DNA of 28,626 nt, from assembly GCA_002405525.1 (NCBI GenBank), contig DHLY01000100.1, forward strand, positions 86,620-115,245, read 5' to 3'. The translations under genes were made by a program, and so were the position numbers. Numbering within the stretch: position 1 is the stretch's first letter; every line of letters begins with the position of its first letter. The notes under the pieces were generated by a model that was not told the DNA's origin, searched no databases, and worked only from the letters and a program-made list of their open reading frames with translations. This DNA comes from Proteobacteria bacterium UBA4656 (GTDB taxonomy: Bacteria; Pseudomonadota; Gammaproteobacteria; Xanthomonadales; Ahniellaceae). Shown here in pieces: positions 1-7,925 of the stretch.

Positions 1-754
1 CGAAGCCGCGGCCCTCGCCGAGGACGAGGTTTTCCGCCGGCACACGGACGGCGTCGAAGCGCACTTCGGCGTGGCCGTGCGGGGCATCGTCGTAGCCGAA
101 CACGGTGAGCGGGCGCACGACCTTCACCCCCGGCGCGTCGGCCGGCACCAGGATCATCGAGTGCCGGGCGTGCGGCGGGCCGTCGGGATCGGTCACGCCC
201 ATCACGATGAACACCGCGCAGCGCGGGTCGGTCGCGCCGGTGGTCCACCACTTGCGGGCGTGGATGACGTAGTCGCCGCCGTCGCGTTCGATGCGCGCGG
301 CGATGTTGGTGGCGTCCGAGGAGGCGACCTCCGGTTCGGTCATCGCGAACGCCGAGCGGATCTCGCCGGCGAGCAGGGGCTTGAGCCATCGATCTTGCTG
401 CGCGGGCGATCCGAAGTGCAGCAGCACCTCCATGTTGCCGGTGTCCGGGGCGTTGCAGTTGAACACCTCGGGTGCGACCAGCGAGCGGCCCATGACCTCG
501 GCCAGCGGCGCGTACTCGAGGTTGGACAGGCCCGCGCCGAGTTCCGCGTGCGGCAGAAACAGATTCCAAAGGCCGGCCTCGCGCGCGGCGGCCTTCATGC
601 GCTCCATTACTGGCGGGATGGTCCAGCGGCTCGTCGGGTCCTCGAGGTGGGCGAAGTACTCGGCTTCGCCCGGCATCACCACCTCGACCATGAAATGTTC
701 AAGGCTGGCGCGCAGTGCGCGTGCGCGGTCGGAGGGCGGAAAGAGGTCGCTCAT
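1..754 (-). CDS. Acyl-CoA dehydrogenase family protein, C-terminus cut by window edge
   Basis: This is an FAD-dependent acyl-CoA dehydrogenase, which would oxidise an acyl-CoA thioester to the enoyl-CoA. About 251 residues from the start are visible; the reading frame has no stop and runs off the left edge, so the C-terminal helical domain with the catalytic base is not seen. The helical N-terminal domain is followed by the family signature [14 protein letters not shown] at residues 137-150, which contacts flavin and substrate, and then the beta domain with WWTTGA. The acidic, proline-rich N-terminus resembles the ACAD10/ACAD11-like branch more than short-chain FadE enzymes, but I cannot fix the substrate. 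The ATG at 752-754 is the only good start and lacks a clear ribosome binding site. It is the last visible gene of a minus-strand train and is separated from the preceding phosphatase gene by a long inverted repeat, so it may be expressed partly independently. Confidence 0.9.
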   Translation of the reverse strand, partial: MSDLFPPSDRARALRASLEHFMVEVVMPGEAEYFAHLEDPTSRWTIPPVMERMKAAAREAGLWNLFLPHAELGAGLSNLEYAPLAEVMGRSLVAPEVFNCNAPDTGNMEVLLHFGSPAQQDRWLKPLLAGEIRSAFAMTEPEVASSDATNIAARIERDGGDYVIHARKWWTTGATDPRCAVFIVMGVTDPDGPPHARHSMILVPADAPGVKVVRPLTVFGYDDAPHGHAEVRFDAVRVPAENLVLGEGRGF

Positions 755-811
755 GGTCGGACGCGCCGGCACGGGCCTTCGAGTCTACGACCTCGCGGGC
801 GGGCCGGCCGC

Positions 812-902
812 CCTTGGGGAACGAGCAACGCTCGCGACCGCCAGCTCCAGGGCTTCAGCGGGCGTCGAGGTGGCGGTCGCGAGCGTTGCTCGTTCCCAAA
901 GG
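812..902. repeat. Long inverted repeat with REP-like arms
   Basis: Two 27-base arms, 817-843 and 871-897, are perfect reverse complements around a 27-base spacer. With one mismatch (816/898) the pairing extends to 812-843 and 871-902. Each arm also contains a small hairpin of its own, CGAGC-AAC-GCTCG at 822-834 and its mirror at 880-892. A pair of imperfect palindromes in opposite orientation is the layout of REP/BIME elements. It lies between the phosphatase stop and the acyl-CoA dehydrogenase start, so in RNA it would form a very stable stem that could stabilise the upstream message or attenuate the downstream gene. I see no second copy in this window. Confidence 0.8.
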
Positions 903-923
903 CCCGGTTCACGTCCTTTTCGG

Positions 924-1628
924 TCAGTAGTAGGTCCACAGCGCCCGATGCTCCGGCGATGCCAGGTGCGGCAGCGCATTCCACGAGGACAGCACCAGCC
1001 CTTGGTCGCCGGTGCGGAACTCGGCCAGCGCGCTGTTGCGCACGCCGAGGTTGAGCTCCACGGCGGCGTCGTCCGGTGCGCGCAGCGCCTGCTGCGCCAA
1101 CTGCGACATCACCCCGCCCGAGGTCACGACCAGCGTGCGTCGCGCGCCGGCAGCGGCGAGGGTGTCGGCCGTTGCGCGGATGCGCGCGCGGAATTCCGGC
1201 CATGGCTCGGGCACGCGGTCGTCCAGCGCGCCGCGCGTCCAGGCCAGCAGGCCCTCGCGCAGAAAGCGCGCCATCGCGCGTGTGTCGCGCGAGCGGCCGC
1301 CCTCGGCCGCGACGACCGCGGGATGGTCGGCGTGTTCGACGGCGAAGGCCCCGAACACCGCGCGATGGTCGAACTCGTCGAGGCCGGGCAGCACCGTCGG
1401 GTCCGGCAGCGCGCGGCCGGCGCGGACGTAGGCCGCGCGGACGCCGGCCAGGGTGTCGCGGTGCCGCACCAGGGTGCCCTGCGCCACCACGTCGAAGTCG
1501 TGGTCGCCGTGGCTGGCGAGCCAGTCGCCCAGCAGGTCGGCCTGTCGGCGACCCAGCGGCGAAAGCTCGTCGTAGTTGGCCGCGCCGAACGAAGCCTGTC
1601 CGTGGCGGACGAGCAGCATTTCGGGCAT
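924..1628 (-). CDS. Histidine phosphatase (phosphoglycerate mutase-like) family protein
   Basis: A 234-residue member of the histidine phosphatase superfamily. The phospho-acceptor motif LVRHGQA is at residues 6-12, with His9 as the nucleophile. The arginine-rich region after GTLVRHRDTL and the late VVTSGGVMSQ segment match the second histidine/SGG region of the family, although that position reads Ser-Gly-Gly rather than the usual His-Gly. The conserved VRNSALAEF strand near the C-terminus is present. The substrate cannot be told: members include cofactor-dependent phosphoglycerate mutases, alpha-ribazole phosphatases and phosphoprotein phosphatases, and the sequence looks like the broad-specificity branch. 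The start ATG lies 6 bases after the DUF4426 stop, so the two are probably co-transcribed and translationally linked. ATG at 1617-1619 is a less likely alternative. Confidence 0.88.
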   Translation of the reverse strand: MPEMLLVRHGQASFGAANYDELSPLGRRQADLLGDWLASHGDHDFDVVAQGTLVRHRDTLAGVRAAYVRAGRALPDPTVLPGLDEFDHRAVFGAFAVEHADHPAVVAAEGGRSRDTRAMARFLREGLLAWTRGALDDRVPEPWPEFRARIRATADTLAAAGARRTLVVTSGGVMSQLAQQALRAPDDAAVELNLGVRNSALAEFRTGDQGLVLSSWNALPHLASPEHRALWTYY

Positions 1629-1634
1629 TCGGGT

Positions 1635-2084
1635 TCAGTCCGCGAAAATCTGCTGCGACCAGCGCAGCCGGTAGGCCCGTGCGGCGCCTTCGGGCTGAAC
1701 CTCCGCCTCGAAGCGGTAGGTGTCGTTGCCCGAGATGCGGAACTCGCCGATGTAGTACAGGGCCTCGGGTTCGCGCACCAGCCGCATGCGAACCGCCTGC
1801 GACTGGTCGGCGAGGTTGAACACGGTCAGCGTGATCGTCGCCTCGGCCGGTGCGGTGGCGCCCGACTCGGTGCGGCGCCGAACCGCGATGTTGATCAGGC
1901 CACGAGAGGTCGAACGGGTGATGCCGTGCGAGCGCGCCACCTCGGCAGGGACGAAGTCGGCGCGCACTGCGTTGTGGTGGATCTCGAAGCCCTCGAAGGT
2001 GGCCACCCGCAGCGCCCAGGCGGGCGCGACCAGGGCGGCGAGCAGGAGCGTCGTGCGGGCGGCGGTGGCGGCGGTCGTGCGCAT
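1635..2084 (-). CDS. DUF4426 domain-containing exported protein
   Basis: A 149-residue protein with an N-terminal signal peptide: basic start, hydrophobic LLLAALVAPAWA, likely cleavage after residue 24. The mature part matches DUF4426 as I know it. It has an early FEIHHNAVRADF stretch, then EVARSHGITRS, a strand around LINIAVRR, an NLADQ turn, and a C-terminal half with EALYYIGEF and a DTYRFEAEV strand. It is predicted to be a small periplasmic beta-sandwich; no biochemical role is established. It sits 14 bases after yggT and 6 bases before the phosphatase, inside the proC/yggT cluster where this family is commonly found in gammaproteobacteria, which supports the call. Confidence 0.82.
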   Translation of the reverse strand: MRTTAATAARTTLLLAALVAPAWALRVATFEGFEIHHNAVRADFVPAEVARSHGITRSTSRGLINIAVRRRTESGATAPAEATITLTVFNLADQSQAVRMRLVREPEALYYIGEFRISGNDTYRFEAEVQPEGAARAYRLRWSQQIFAD

Positions 2085-2098
2085 GCCCGGGCCCCTGG

Positions 2099-2668
2099 TC
2101 AGCGCAAGGCCGTGCCGAACTGCTGCAGCGGCTGCACCAGCAGGATCGACGCCACCCGCAGCGCCAGCAGGGCGAACACCGGCGACAGGTCGAAGCCGCC
2201 GAGCGGCGGGATGAACCTGCGAAACGGCTTGAGCACGATGCCGGCGATACCGTACAGCAGCGGCACTGCGGGGTTACCGACGTCGGGCGAGAACCACGAC
2301 AGCAGCACGCTGATCAGGGTCACCCAGAACAGGGTTTGGAGCACGAACTCCAGCAGCTGCGCGAAGCCGAGCACCAGAAGCGCGGGCGGTGCTGCCGCCG
2401 TGCCGGCCATCCAGAGCAGGGCTGCGATCCACAGGCAGGACAGCAGCCAGGCCAGCGCGATGGCCGCGAAGTTGACGCCCCGCCACGCCGGCACGAGCTT
2501 CTGCAGCGGGATCAGCGGCGGGTTGGTCGCCCGGTAGATCGCTTGGCAGATCGGATTGTAGAAGTTGGCGCGGATCGCCTGCAGGAGGATGCGCAGCACG
2601 AGCAGCAGCAGCGCCAGCCCGAACAGGGTGGACACCACCAAGGTGCCGGCGTCGGCGAAGTATCCCAT
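2099..2668 (-). CDS. yggT: YggT family integral membrane protein
   Basis: A 189-residue inner-membrane protein with the duplicated YggT architecture. Each half carries hydrophobic helices followed by an amphipathic region with the family pattern: NFYNPICQAIYRATNPPLIPLQKL in the first repeat, and WFSPDVGNPAVPLLYGI leading into KPFRRFIPPLGGFDLSP in the second. Hydrophobic segments lie around residues 8-30, 67-90, 95-125 and 165-180. The biochemical role of YggT is poorly defined; roles in osmotic or potassium tolerance and in cell envelope or division have been proposed for relatives. It begins 5 bases after the proC stop, and yggS-proC-yggT is a widely conserved neighbourhood, so the assignment is strong even though the function is not. 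Confidence 0.93.
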   Translation of the reverse strand: MGYFADAGTLVVSTLFGLALLLLVLRILLQAIRANFYNPICQAIYRATNPPLIPLQKLVPAWRGVNFAAIALAWLLSCLWIAALLWMAGTAAAPPALLVLGFAQLLEFVLQTLFWVTLISVLLSWFSPDVGNPAVPLLYGIAGIVLKPFRRFIPPLGGFDLSPVFALLALRVASILLVQPLQQFGTALR

Positions 2669-2673
2669 CGTCG

Positions 2674-3495
2674 TCAGTTCCCTAGCAGGTCCGACAGTTC
2701 GCGCCCGCGCCGGGTGGCGCGGGCGATCGCGGCATCCACCAGCGAGCGGAAGCCGCCGGCCTCGAAGGCCTCCAGCGCCGCCTGGGTGGTTCCACCCGGC
2801 GAGGTTACCCGCTCGCGCAGTCTAGCCGGCGTCTCCGTGCCCTCGGCGGCCATGCGCGCCGCCCCCAGCGCGGTCTGCCGCACCAGTGCGGCGGCGACGT
2901 CGGCGGGAAGGCCCTGGCGCTCGGCGGCTGCCTGCATTGATTCCATCAACAGGAAGAAATAGGCGGGTCCGCTGCCCGAGACGGCGGTCACCGCGTCCAT
3001 CAGGGACTCGTCCGGGATCCAGACCACCGGCCCCGCCGGGGACAGCACTGCTTCAGCCGCGGCGCGGTCGGCGGCCGCCGCGGCCGCGTTGGCGACCAGC
3101 CCGCTGATTCCGCAGCCTAGCAGGGCGGGCGTGTTGGGCATGGCCCGCACGACCGCCTGTCCGGGGCCCAGCCAGCGGTCGAACTGCGCCAGGCTTACGC
3201 CGGCGGCGATCGAGACCACGGTGGCGCCACGGCCTGCAAGGGCCGCGGCGATGCCGCGGCAGACCTCGCCCATGACCTGCGGCTTGACCGCCAGAACCAC
3301 CACTCTGGCGCCGCCGGCGATGGTAGCGTTGTCGACGCCCGTGCGGATGCCGAAGTCGCGGGCTAGCGCGTCGCGGGGGCCGGCCTGCGGTTCGCTGGCG
3401 GCGATCGAAGCCGGGGCAGCGCCGCGCGCGACCAGCCCGCCGATCAGGCTGCGCGCCATGTTGCCGCCGCCGATGAAGGCGATCTCGGGGTGCAT
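2674..3495 (-). CDS. proC: Pyrroline-5-carboxylate reductase
   Basis: ProC catalyses the last step of proline synthesis, NAD(P)H-dependent reduction of 1-pyrroline-5-carboxylate to L-proline, in the cytoplasm. The 273-residue length is typical. The Rossmann loop FIGGGNMA is at residues 7-14, the conserved VKPQ segment around 89-92, MPNTPA near 119-124, the substrate/dimer motif AVSGSGPAYFFL around 165-176, and the family signature VTSPGGTTQAAL near 230-241. ATG at 3493-3495 gives the expected N-terminus directly before the glycine-rich loop. It lies between yggS, across a 222-base gap holding a strong hairpin, and yggT, 5 bases on. Confidence 0.97.
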   Translation of the reverse strand: MHPEIAFIGGGNMARSLIGGLVARGAAPASIAASEPQAGPRDALARDFGIRTGVDNATIAGGARVVVLAVKPQVMGEVCRGIAAALAGRGATVVSIAAGVSLAQFDRWLGPGQAVVRAMPNTPALLGCGISGLVANAAAAAADRAAAEAVLSPAGPVVWIPDESLMDAVTAVSGSGPAYFFLLMESMQAAAERQGLPADVAAALVRQTALGAARMAAEGTETPARLRERVTSPGGTTQAALEAFEAGGFRSLVDAAIARATRRGRELSDLLGN

Positions 3496-3590
3496 GCGGT
3501 TTCCGGGGCCTATGGGCGGTCAAGGAAGCCTCCGGGCAAGTTCCCGCGCCCGCGCCGGAGGCAGTGCGGCTGGCCAGCAAGACGCTCGTC

Positions 3591-3617
3591 GCAGGGCATG
3601 GTGGTTCCATGCCCTGC
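3591..3617. other. Strong hairpin between yggS and proC
   Basis: GCAGGGCATGG (3591-3601) pairs perfectly with CCATGCCCTGC (3607-3617) around a 5-base loop. It lies in the 222-base gap between the yggS stop and the proC start, with no T-tract on either side. A second weaker stem, CCTCCGG (3529-3535) with CCGGAGG (3555-3561), is nearer proC. Together they could act as an attenuator, an RNA processing or stability element, or a protein site; a classical intrinsic terminator is less likely without the T run. Confidence 0.6.
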
Positions 3618-3717
3618 GGCTCCCGTCCAGTTGCGGCGATGCACGGAAACAAGCCCGGGTCCGGTGGATTGTTCAGAGGCCCCGTAAGGATACGGCGTTC
3701 TCACGACCGCCGCGCGA

Positions 3718-4398
3718 TCACGGTCGCGGCGGGCGCGGACCGAACAGCGCCGAGCCGATCCGCACCTCGGTCGCGCCTTCGGTCGCCGCAAGCTCGAAGT
3801 CGTCGCTCATTCCCATCGAGAGCGTGTCCATCGACGCAAACCGCGCGCGCAGGCCGTCGAACAGCGCCCGCATGCGCCGGAACGCGTCGCGGCGGCGCAC
3901 CGGGTCCGGATGCGGAGCCGGGATTGCCATCAGACCGCGCAGGGTGAGCGCGGGCGTGGCGGCGACCAGAGCGCACAGCGCGGCGGTGTCCGCCACCCGG
4001 CAGCCGGATTTGGCCGACTCGTCGTCGATGTTGACCTGCACCAGGACGTTGAGGGGGGCGGCGTCGGCGGGGCGGTGCCTGGCCAGCAGCGGCACGAGCT
4101 TGGGGCGGTCCAGGGATTCCAGCCAGTCGAAGTGCAGGGCGACCTCGCGGCACTTGTTGGACTGCAGCGGGCCCACCAGGTGCCAGACCAGGGGCAGGTC
4201 CGCCAGTTCGCGCATCTTGTCCAGCGCCTCCTGCACGTAGTTCTCGCCGAAGTGGCGCTGGCCGAGGGCTGCCAGCGCGCGCAGGGCCGCGGCGGGCTGG
4301 GTCTTGCCGACCGCCAGCAGCCGTGGCGGCGACGCACCGACCGGCGCAGCGGCCGCAAGGCGGCTGGAAACCTCTCGCAGGGTCAAGGGCTTGGGCAT
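3718..4398 (-). CDS. yggS: YggS family PLP homeostasis protein (PLPBP)
   Basis: A 226-residue PLP-binding protein of the YggS/PROSC (PLPBP) family, a single alanine-racemase-like TIM barrel without known catalytic activity that buffers pyridoxal 5'-phosphate. Lys32 in LLAVGKTQP is the Schiff-base lysine; many homologues have Ser where this has Gly before it. Other family segments are HFGENYVQEALDK (residues 69-81), WHLVGPLQSNKCR, NVLVQVNIDDESAKSG, the phosphate-binding SMGMSDDFELA, and the final TEVRIGSALFG. It is the first gene of the minus-strand yggS-proC-yggT cluster and is divergent from pilT across about 120 bases, an arrangement well known in pseudomonads and xanthomonads. Confidence 0.96.
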   Translation of the reverse strand: MPKPLTLREVSSRLAAAAPVGASPPRLLAVGKTQPAAALRALAALGQRHFGENYVQEALDKMRELADLPLVWHLVGPLQSNKCREVALHFDWLESLDRPKLVPLLARHRPADAAPLNVLVQVNIDDESAKSGCRVADTAALCALVAATPALTLRGLMAIPAPHPDPVRRRDAFRRMRALFDGLRARFASMDTLSMGMSDDFELAATEGATEVRIGSALFGPRPPRP

Positions 4399-4433
4399 TC
4401 GGCGCGGGGGATTCCGGGTCGGGTGCTCGGGGG

Positions 4434-4439
4434 TATACT
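4434..4439 (+). promoter_or_regulatory. Possible -10 box for pilT
   Basis: TATACT lies 81 bases before the pilT start in the yggS-pilT divergent gap and matches the sigma-70 -10 consensus at five of six positions. No good -35 box is seen 16-18 bases upstream; the bases there are GC-rich. This is a tentative site only. Confidence 0.35.
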
Positions 4440-4520
4440 CGGGATTTGCCGGGCCACGCTGCGCCGCATCGGGCCGATGATGGTAACTGCCAGTGGCGGC
4501 CGCCGCCGCGGGGGAACTGC

Positions 4521-5558
4521 ATGGATATCGCCGAGCTGCTCGCGTTTTCGGTCAAGAACAAGGCCTCCGACCTGCACCTGTCGTCGGGGCTGCCGCCGAT
4601 GATCCGGGTCGACGGCGACGTCCGGCGGATCAACATCCCTGCGCTGGACCACAAGTCGGTGCACGCGCTGGTCTACGACATCATGTCGGACAAGCAGCGC
4701 CGCGACTACGAGGAGTTCCTCGAGGTCGATTTCTCGTTCGAGATTCCGGGCCTGGCGCGCTTCCGGGTCAACGCGTTCAATCAGAACCGCGGCGCCGGCG
4801 CGGTGTTCCGGACCATCCCGACCGAGATCCAGACCCTCGAGGACCTCGCCGCGCCCAAGGTATTCAAGGATCTGATCAACCAGCCGCAGGGCCTGATCCT
4901 CGTCACCGGGCCGACCGGCTCGGGCAAGTCGACCACGCTGGCGGCGATGGTGGACCATGTCAACAAGACCGAATACGCGCACATCCTCACGATCGAGGAT
5001 CCGATCGAGTTCGTTCACACCTCGCAGAAGTGTCTGGTCAACCAGCGCGAGGTCCATCGCGACACCCACGGCTTCAACGAGGCCCTGCGCTCGGCGCTGC
5101 GCGAGGACCCGGACTACATCCTGGTCGGCGAGTTGCGGGATATCGAGACGATCCGGCTGGCGCTCACCGCCGCCGAGACCGGGCACCTGGTGTTCGGCAC
5201 CCTGCACACATCGTCCGCGGCCAAGACGATCGACCGCGTCATCGACGTGTTCCCCGCCGGCGAGAAGCCGATGGTGCGGTCGATGCTGTCGGAGTCGCTG
5301 CGCGCGGTGATCTCGCAGTCGCTGCTGAAGAAGGTCGGAGGCGGTCGCATCGCGGCGCACGAGATCATGGTCGGGGTGCCGGCGATCCGCAATCTGATCC
5401 GCGAGGACAAGGTCGCACAGATGTACTCGTCGATCCAGACCGGCCAGAGCTACGGTATGCAGACCCTCGACCAATGCCTGCAGGATCTGGTGCGGCGTGG
5501 GCTGGTGACCCGGCAGCAGGCGATCATCTACGCCAAAGAGAAGAAGATCTTCGAGTAG
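4521..5558 (+). CDS. pilT: Type IV pilus retraction ATPase PilT
   Basis: PilT is the hexameric cytoplasmic ATPase that powers type IV pilus retraction, and so twitching motility and DNA uptake. The 345-residue length is standard. An N-terminal PAS-like domain (residues 1-95) carries SDLHLSSG, followed by the RecA-like core with Walker A GPTGSGKST at 130-138, the Asp box around LTIEDPIEF, Walker B in ILVGELRD, and the His box with GHLVFGTLHT. The PilT-specific AIRNLIRE motif near the C-terminus separates it from PilB and PilU. Start ATG 4521 follows a GGGGA ribosome site; reading further upstream adds sequence unlike any PilT. pilU follows after 77 bases, probably in the same transcript. Confidence 0.97.
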   Translation: MDIAELLAFSVKNKASDLHLSSGLPPMIRVDGDVRRINIPALDHKSVHALVYDIMSDKQRRDYEEFLEVDFSFEIPGLARFRVNAFNQNRGAGAVFRTIPTEIQTLEDLAAPKVFKDLINQPQGLILVTGPTGSGKSTTLAAMVDHVNKTEYAHILTIEDPIEFVHTSQKCLVNQREVHRDTHGFNEALRSALREDPDYILVGELRDIETIRLALTAAETGHLVFGTLHTSSAAKTIDRVIDVFPAGEKPMVRSMLSESLRAVISQSLLKKVGGGRIAAHEIMVGVPAIRNLIREDKVAQMYSSIQTGQSYGMQTLDQCLQDLVRRGLVTRQQAIIYAKEKKIFE

Positions 5559-5635
5559 CGAGGGCCCGGGGCCCTTGAGCCCCGAGGCCGACGCGCCCCG
5601 CGCGCCACCGCGACAACGCAACGGAGCCGCCAGCA

Positions 5636-6763
5636 ATGAGCAACGTCGACTTCTCCAGTTTTCTCAAGCTGATGGTGCATCGGAAGGGATCCGACCTCTT
5701 CATCACTTCCGGCATCCCGCCGTCGATGAAGGTCAACGGGCGGATTCAGCCCATCACCCAGGCGGCACTCACCCCGCAGCAGTCGCGGGACCTGGTCCTG
5801 AACGTCATGACGCCGTCGCAGCGCGAGGAGTTCGAGAAGACGCACGAGTGCAATTTCGCGATCTCGATGCAGGGCGTCGGCCGCTTCCGAGTGTCGTGCT
5901 TCTACCAGCGCAACCAGGTCGGCATGGTGCTGCGCCGGATCGAAACCCGCATCCCGACGATCGAGGAGCTCAACCTGCCGCCGATCGCCAAGACCTTGGC
6001 CATGACCAAGCGTGGTCTGATGATGCTCGTCGGCGCCACCGGCACCGGCAAGTCGACCTCGCTGGCGGCGATCATCGGCTACCGCAACCAGAACTCGACC
6101 GGCCACATCATCACCATCGAGGACCCGATCGAGTTCGTCCACCGGCACGAGGGCTGCGTGGTCACGCAGCGCGAGGTCGGCATCGACACCGACACCTGGG
6201 AAAATGCGCTGAAGAACACGCTGCGCCAGGCGCCCGACGTGATCCTGATCGGCGAGGTGCGCACGCGCGAGACGATGGAGCATGCGATCGCCTTCGCGGA
6301 GACCGGTCACCTCGTGCTGTGCACCCTGCACGCCAACAACGCCAATCAGGCCCTGGACCGGATCATCCACTTCTTCCCGGAGGATCGCCGCTCGCAGTTG
6401 CTGATGGACCTTTCGCTGAACCTCAAGGGCATCGTCGCCCAGCAACTGATCCCCACCCCGGACGGCAAGGCGCGCCGCCTCGCGGCAGAAGTCCTGCTCG
6501 GCACCCCGCTGGTGCAGGATTACATCCGCGACGGCGAGATCCACAAGCTCAAGGAAGTGATGAAGGAATCCACCAATCTCGGCATGCGGACCTTCGATCA
6601 GAGCCTGTTCGAGCTCTACCAGGCGGGCGAGATTTCCTACGAGGATGCGCTGCGGCACGCCGATTCGGCCAACGAGGTTCGGCTGAAGATCAAGCTCGCC
6701 CAGGGCGGCAGCGCCCATTCGCTGGCGCAGGGTCTCGACGGCGTCGAGTTGATGGAGACCTGA
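5636..6763 (+). CDS. pilU: Type IV pilus retraction ATPase PilU
   Basis: A PilT-dependent accessory retraction ATPase. It is 375 residues, about 30 longer than PilT, as usual for PilU. It shares the two-domain layout: N-terminal KGSDLFITSG, Walker A GATGTGKST at residues 133-141, Asp box TIEDPIEFVH, Walker B ILIGEVRTRETM and His-box GHLVLCTLHANN. It has the PilU-type C-terminal extension (NEVRLKIKLAQ and beyond) and lacks the AIRNLIRE motif of PilT, with DYIRDGEIHKLKE in its place. ATG 5636 is preceded by GGAG about 10 bases upstream. A strong hairpin overlaps the stop codon. Confidence 0.95.
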   Translation: MSNVDFSSFLKLMVHRKGSDLFITSGIPPSMKVNGRIQPITQAALTPQQSRDLVLNVMTPSQREEFEKTHECNFAISMQGVGRFRVSCFYQRNQVGMVLRRIETRIPTIEELNLPPIAKTLAMTKRGLMMLVGATGTGKSTSLAAIIGYRNQNSTGHIITIEDPIEFVHRHEGCVVTQREVGIDTDTWENALKNTLRQAPDVILIGEVRTRETMEHAIAFAETGHLVLCTLHANNANQALDRIIHFFPEDRRSQLLMDLSLNLKGIVAQQLIPTPDGKARRLAAEVLLGTPLVQDYIRDGEIHKLKEVMKESTNLGMRTFDQSLFELYQAGEISYEDALRHADSANEVRLKIKLAQGGSAHSLAQGLDGVELMET

Positions 6764-6790
6764 GAGGCTGCGAGAAAACAGCCTCTCAGG
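6759..6790 (+). terminator. Hairpin overlapping pilU stop, probable transcription end
   Basis: CCTGAGAGGCTG (6759-6770) pairs perfectly with CAGCCTCTCAGG (6779-6790) around the loop cgagaaaa. The pilU stop codon lies within the left arm. No T-tract follows, so it is either a non-canonical terminator or a 3'-end protecting stem. It lies at the end of pilTU, which is convergent with the ABC operon. Confidence 0.6.
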
Positions 6791-6879
6791 CAGGCCATGG
6801 AGGGGCCCGCGCGGGGGCATTCACGCCGGTGCACGATTCGCGGGAGCGAGTCCCGGACCTGTGCCGGAATCGCGACTGG

Positions 6880-6905
6880 AAAACCCCACGGGATGTCGGT
6901 TTTTT
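6880..6905. terminator. Possible intrinsic terminator in the pilU/ABC convergent gap
   Basis: AAAACC (6880-6885) can pair with GGTTTT (6898-6903), and the plus strand then runs T to 6905. The A run on the left arm means the same element could also serve the minus-strand operon. The stem is short and AT-rich, so this is weaker than the 6759-6790 hairpin. The rest of 6791-6947 shows no convincing gene. Confidence 0.35.
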
Positions 6906-6947
6906 CACTGGCTCCGAGCTGCGGCGGGCCGTCGCCGGCCCGCAGCC

Positions 6948-7925
6948 TCAATCGGCGAGTTCGCGGGTGCGGCGAAAGTGGATCGCGCCCGCGATCATCG
7001 CCGCGCCGGCGGCCACGCCGATCCACAGATCGGCGGAGCCGAGCACGCCGTCGATCATCGACCAGTCGACCAGCATTTCCGGGCCCGGGCCGTTCCGGTC
7101 GGCCTGATCCACGCTTTCGATGATCGCTGCGCCAAACCACGATACCGGCACGAGGCTGGTCAGGATCCGCGCTACGACATGCTGCCAGAACCAGGTATCG
7201 GGGACGCGCAGCGCCTGCAGCATGTCGAAGGTGTTGATCACTACTGCGATCGCGATCGGCAGCGCCACCCCCCACAGGAAGGGCTTGCCACGCGCGAAGG
7301 CCGATACCAGCAACAGCCAGCCGATCGCCGGCAGCGCCCACAGCGCGTTGACCGGGACCACGGCCAGCATCCTGACGGCCAGGGACAGGGGTTCGGCCGG
7401 GCCCCAGACCAGGTCGACCGGACTCAGGCCATGGCCGAGCACGAAAAGGCCGAGCATGCCGAGGAAGACCAGGTGCACGACCACCGTTGCCGCCCATGCC
7501 AGCAGCGGGGCGCAGATCGCCGCCACTGCGACCTTGCTCAGCACGGTTTCGGTGTCCGATACCGGTAGCGACTTCCAGAACAGGATCGATCGGTCGCGGC
7601 GGTCGTCGTACAGCGCGCCGAGAAGGTAGAAGAACAGGACGAAGAACAGCACGGCCTGCATCACCAGCCAGAAGCCAGCCATCCCGGCCTCATAACCTAG
7701 GCCGAGCCTGGCCATTTCATCGGGCGGGATTTCCGACAGCAGTTTCTGCAGCGGCACCCCGATCTTGATCTCGCCGTCGAACGTGCGGTTGGCATGCCAG
7801 GTCGCCACCCCCATGCCGATCACGCTCAGCCCCAGCAGCACGATGCCGGCCCAGACCTGGGCCCACAGGAAGCCTCCGCGATGCTCCCAGTACTCGCGCT
7901 TGAGCAGGGTGAGGTAGCGGTTCAT
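6948..7925 (-). CDS. ABC-2 type transporter permease
   Basis: A 325-residue polytopic membrane protein that would form the channel of an ABC exporter with the ATPase encoded just upstream. The N-terminus MNRYLTLLKREYWEHRG is the typical cytoplasmic lead-in of ABC-2 permeases. Hydrophobic helices lie near residues 22-42, 92-117, 142-172, 188-230, 235-258 and 300-316. A large periplasmic loop with NRTFDGEIKIGVPLQKLL follows the first helix. The DRSILFWKSLPVSDTETVLSK stretch after the second helix is characteristic of this subfamily. Its ATG overlaps the ATPase stop (ATGA), with a GAGGGG ribosome site upstream. The substrate is unknown; YtrA-regulated systems often respond to cell-wall-active compounds, but nothing here shows that directly. 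Confidence 0.9.
   Translation of the reverse strand: MNRYLTLLKREYWEHRGGFLWAQVWAGIVLLGLSVIGMGVATWHANRTFDGEIKIGVPLQKLLSEIPPDEMARLGLGYEAGMAGFWLVMQAVLFFVLFFYLLGALYDDRRDRSILFWKSLPVSDTETVLSKVAVAAICAPLLAWAATVVVHLVFLGMLGLFVLGHGLSPVDLVWGPAEPLSLAVRMLAVVPVNALWALPAIGWLLLVSAFARGKPFLWGVALPIAIAVVINTFDMLQALRVPDTWFWQHVVARILTSLVPVSWFGAAIIESVDQADRNGPGPEMLVDWSMIDGVLGSADLWIGVAAGAAMIAGAIHFRRTRELAD

Noticed and set aside
6791..7629. Plus-strand open frames over the pilU downstream gap and the permease gene
   Set aside because: They are antisense to a well-formed ABC-2 permease and show arginine/proline-rich composition typical of shadow frames.
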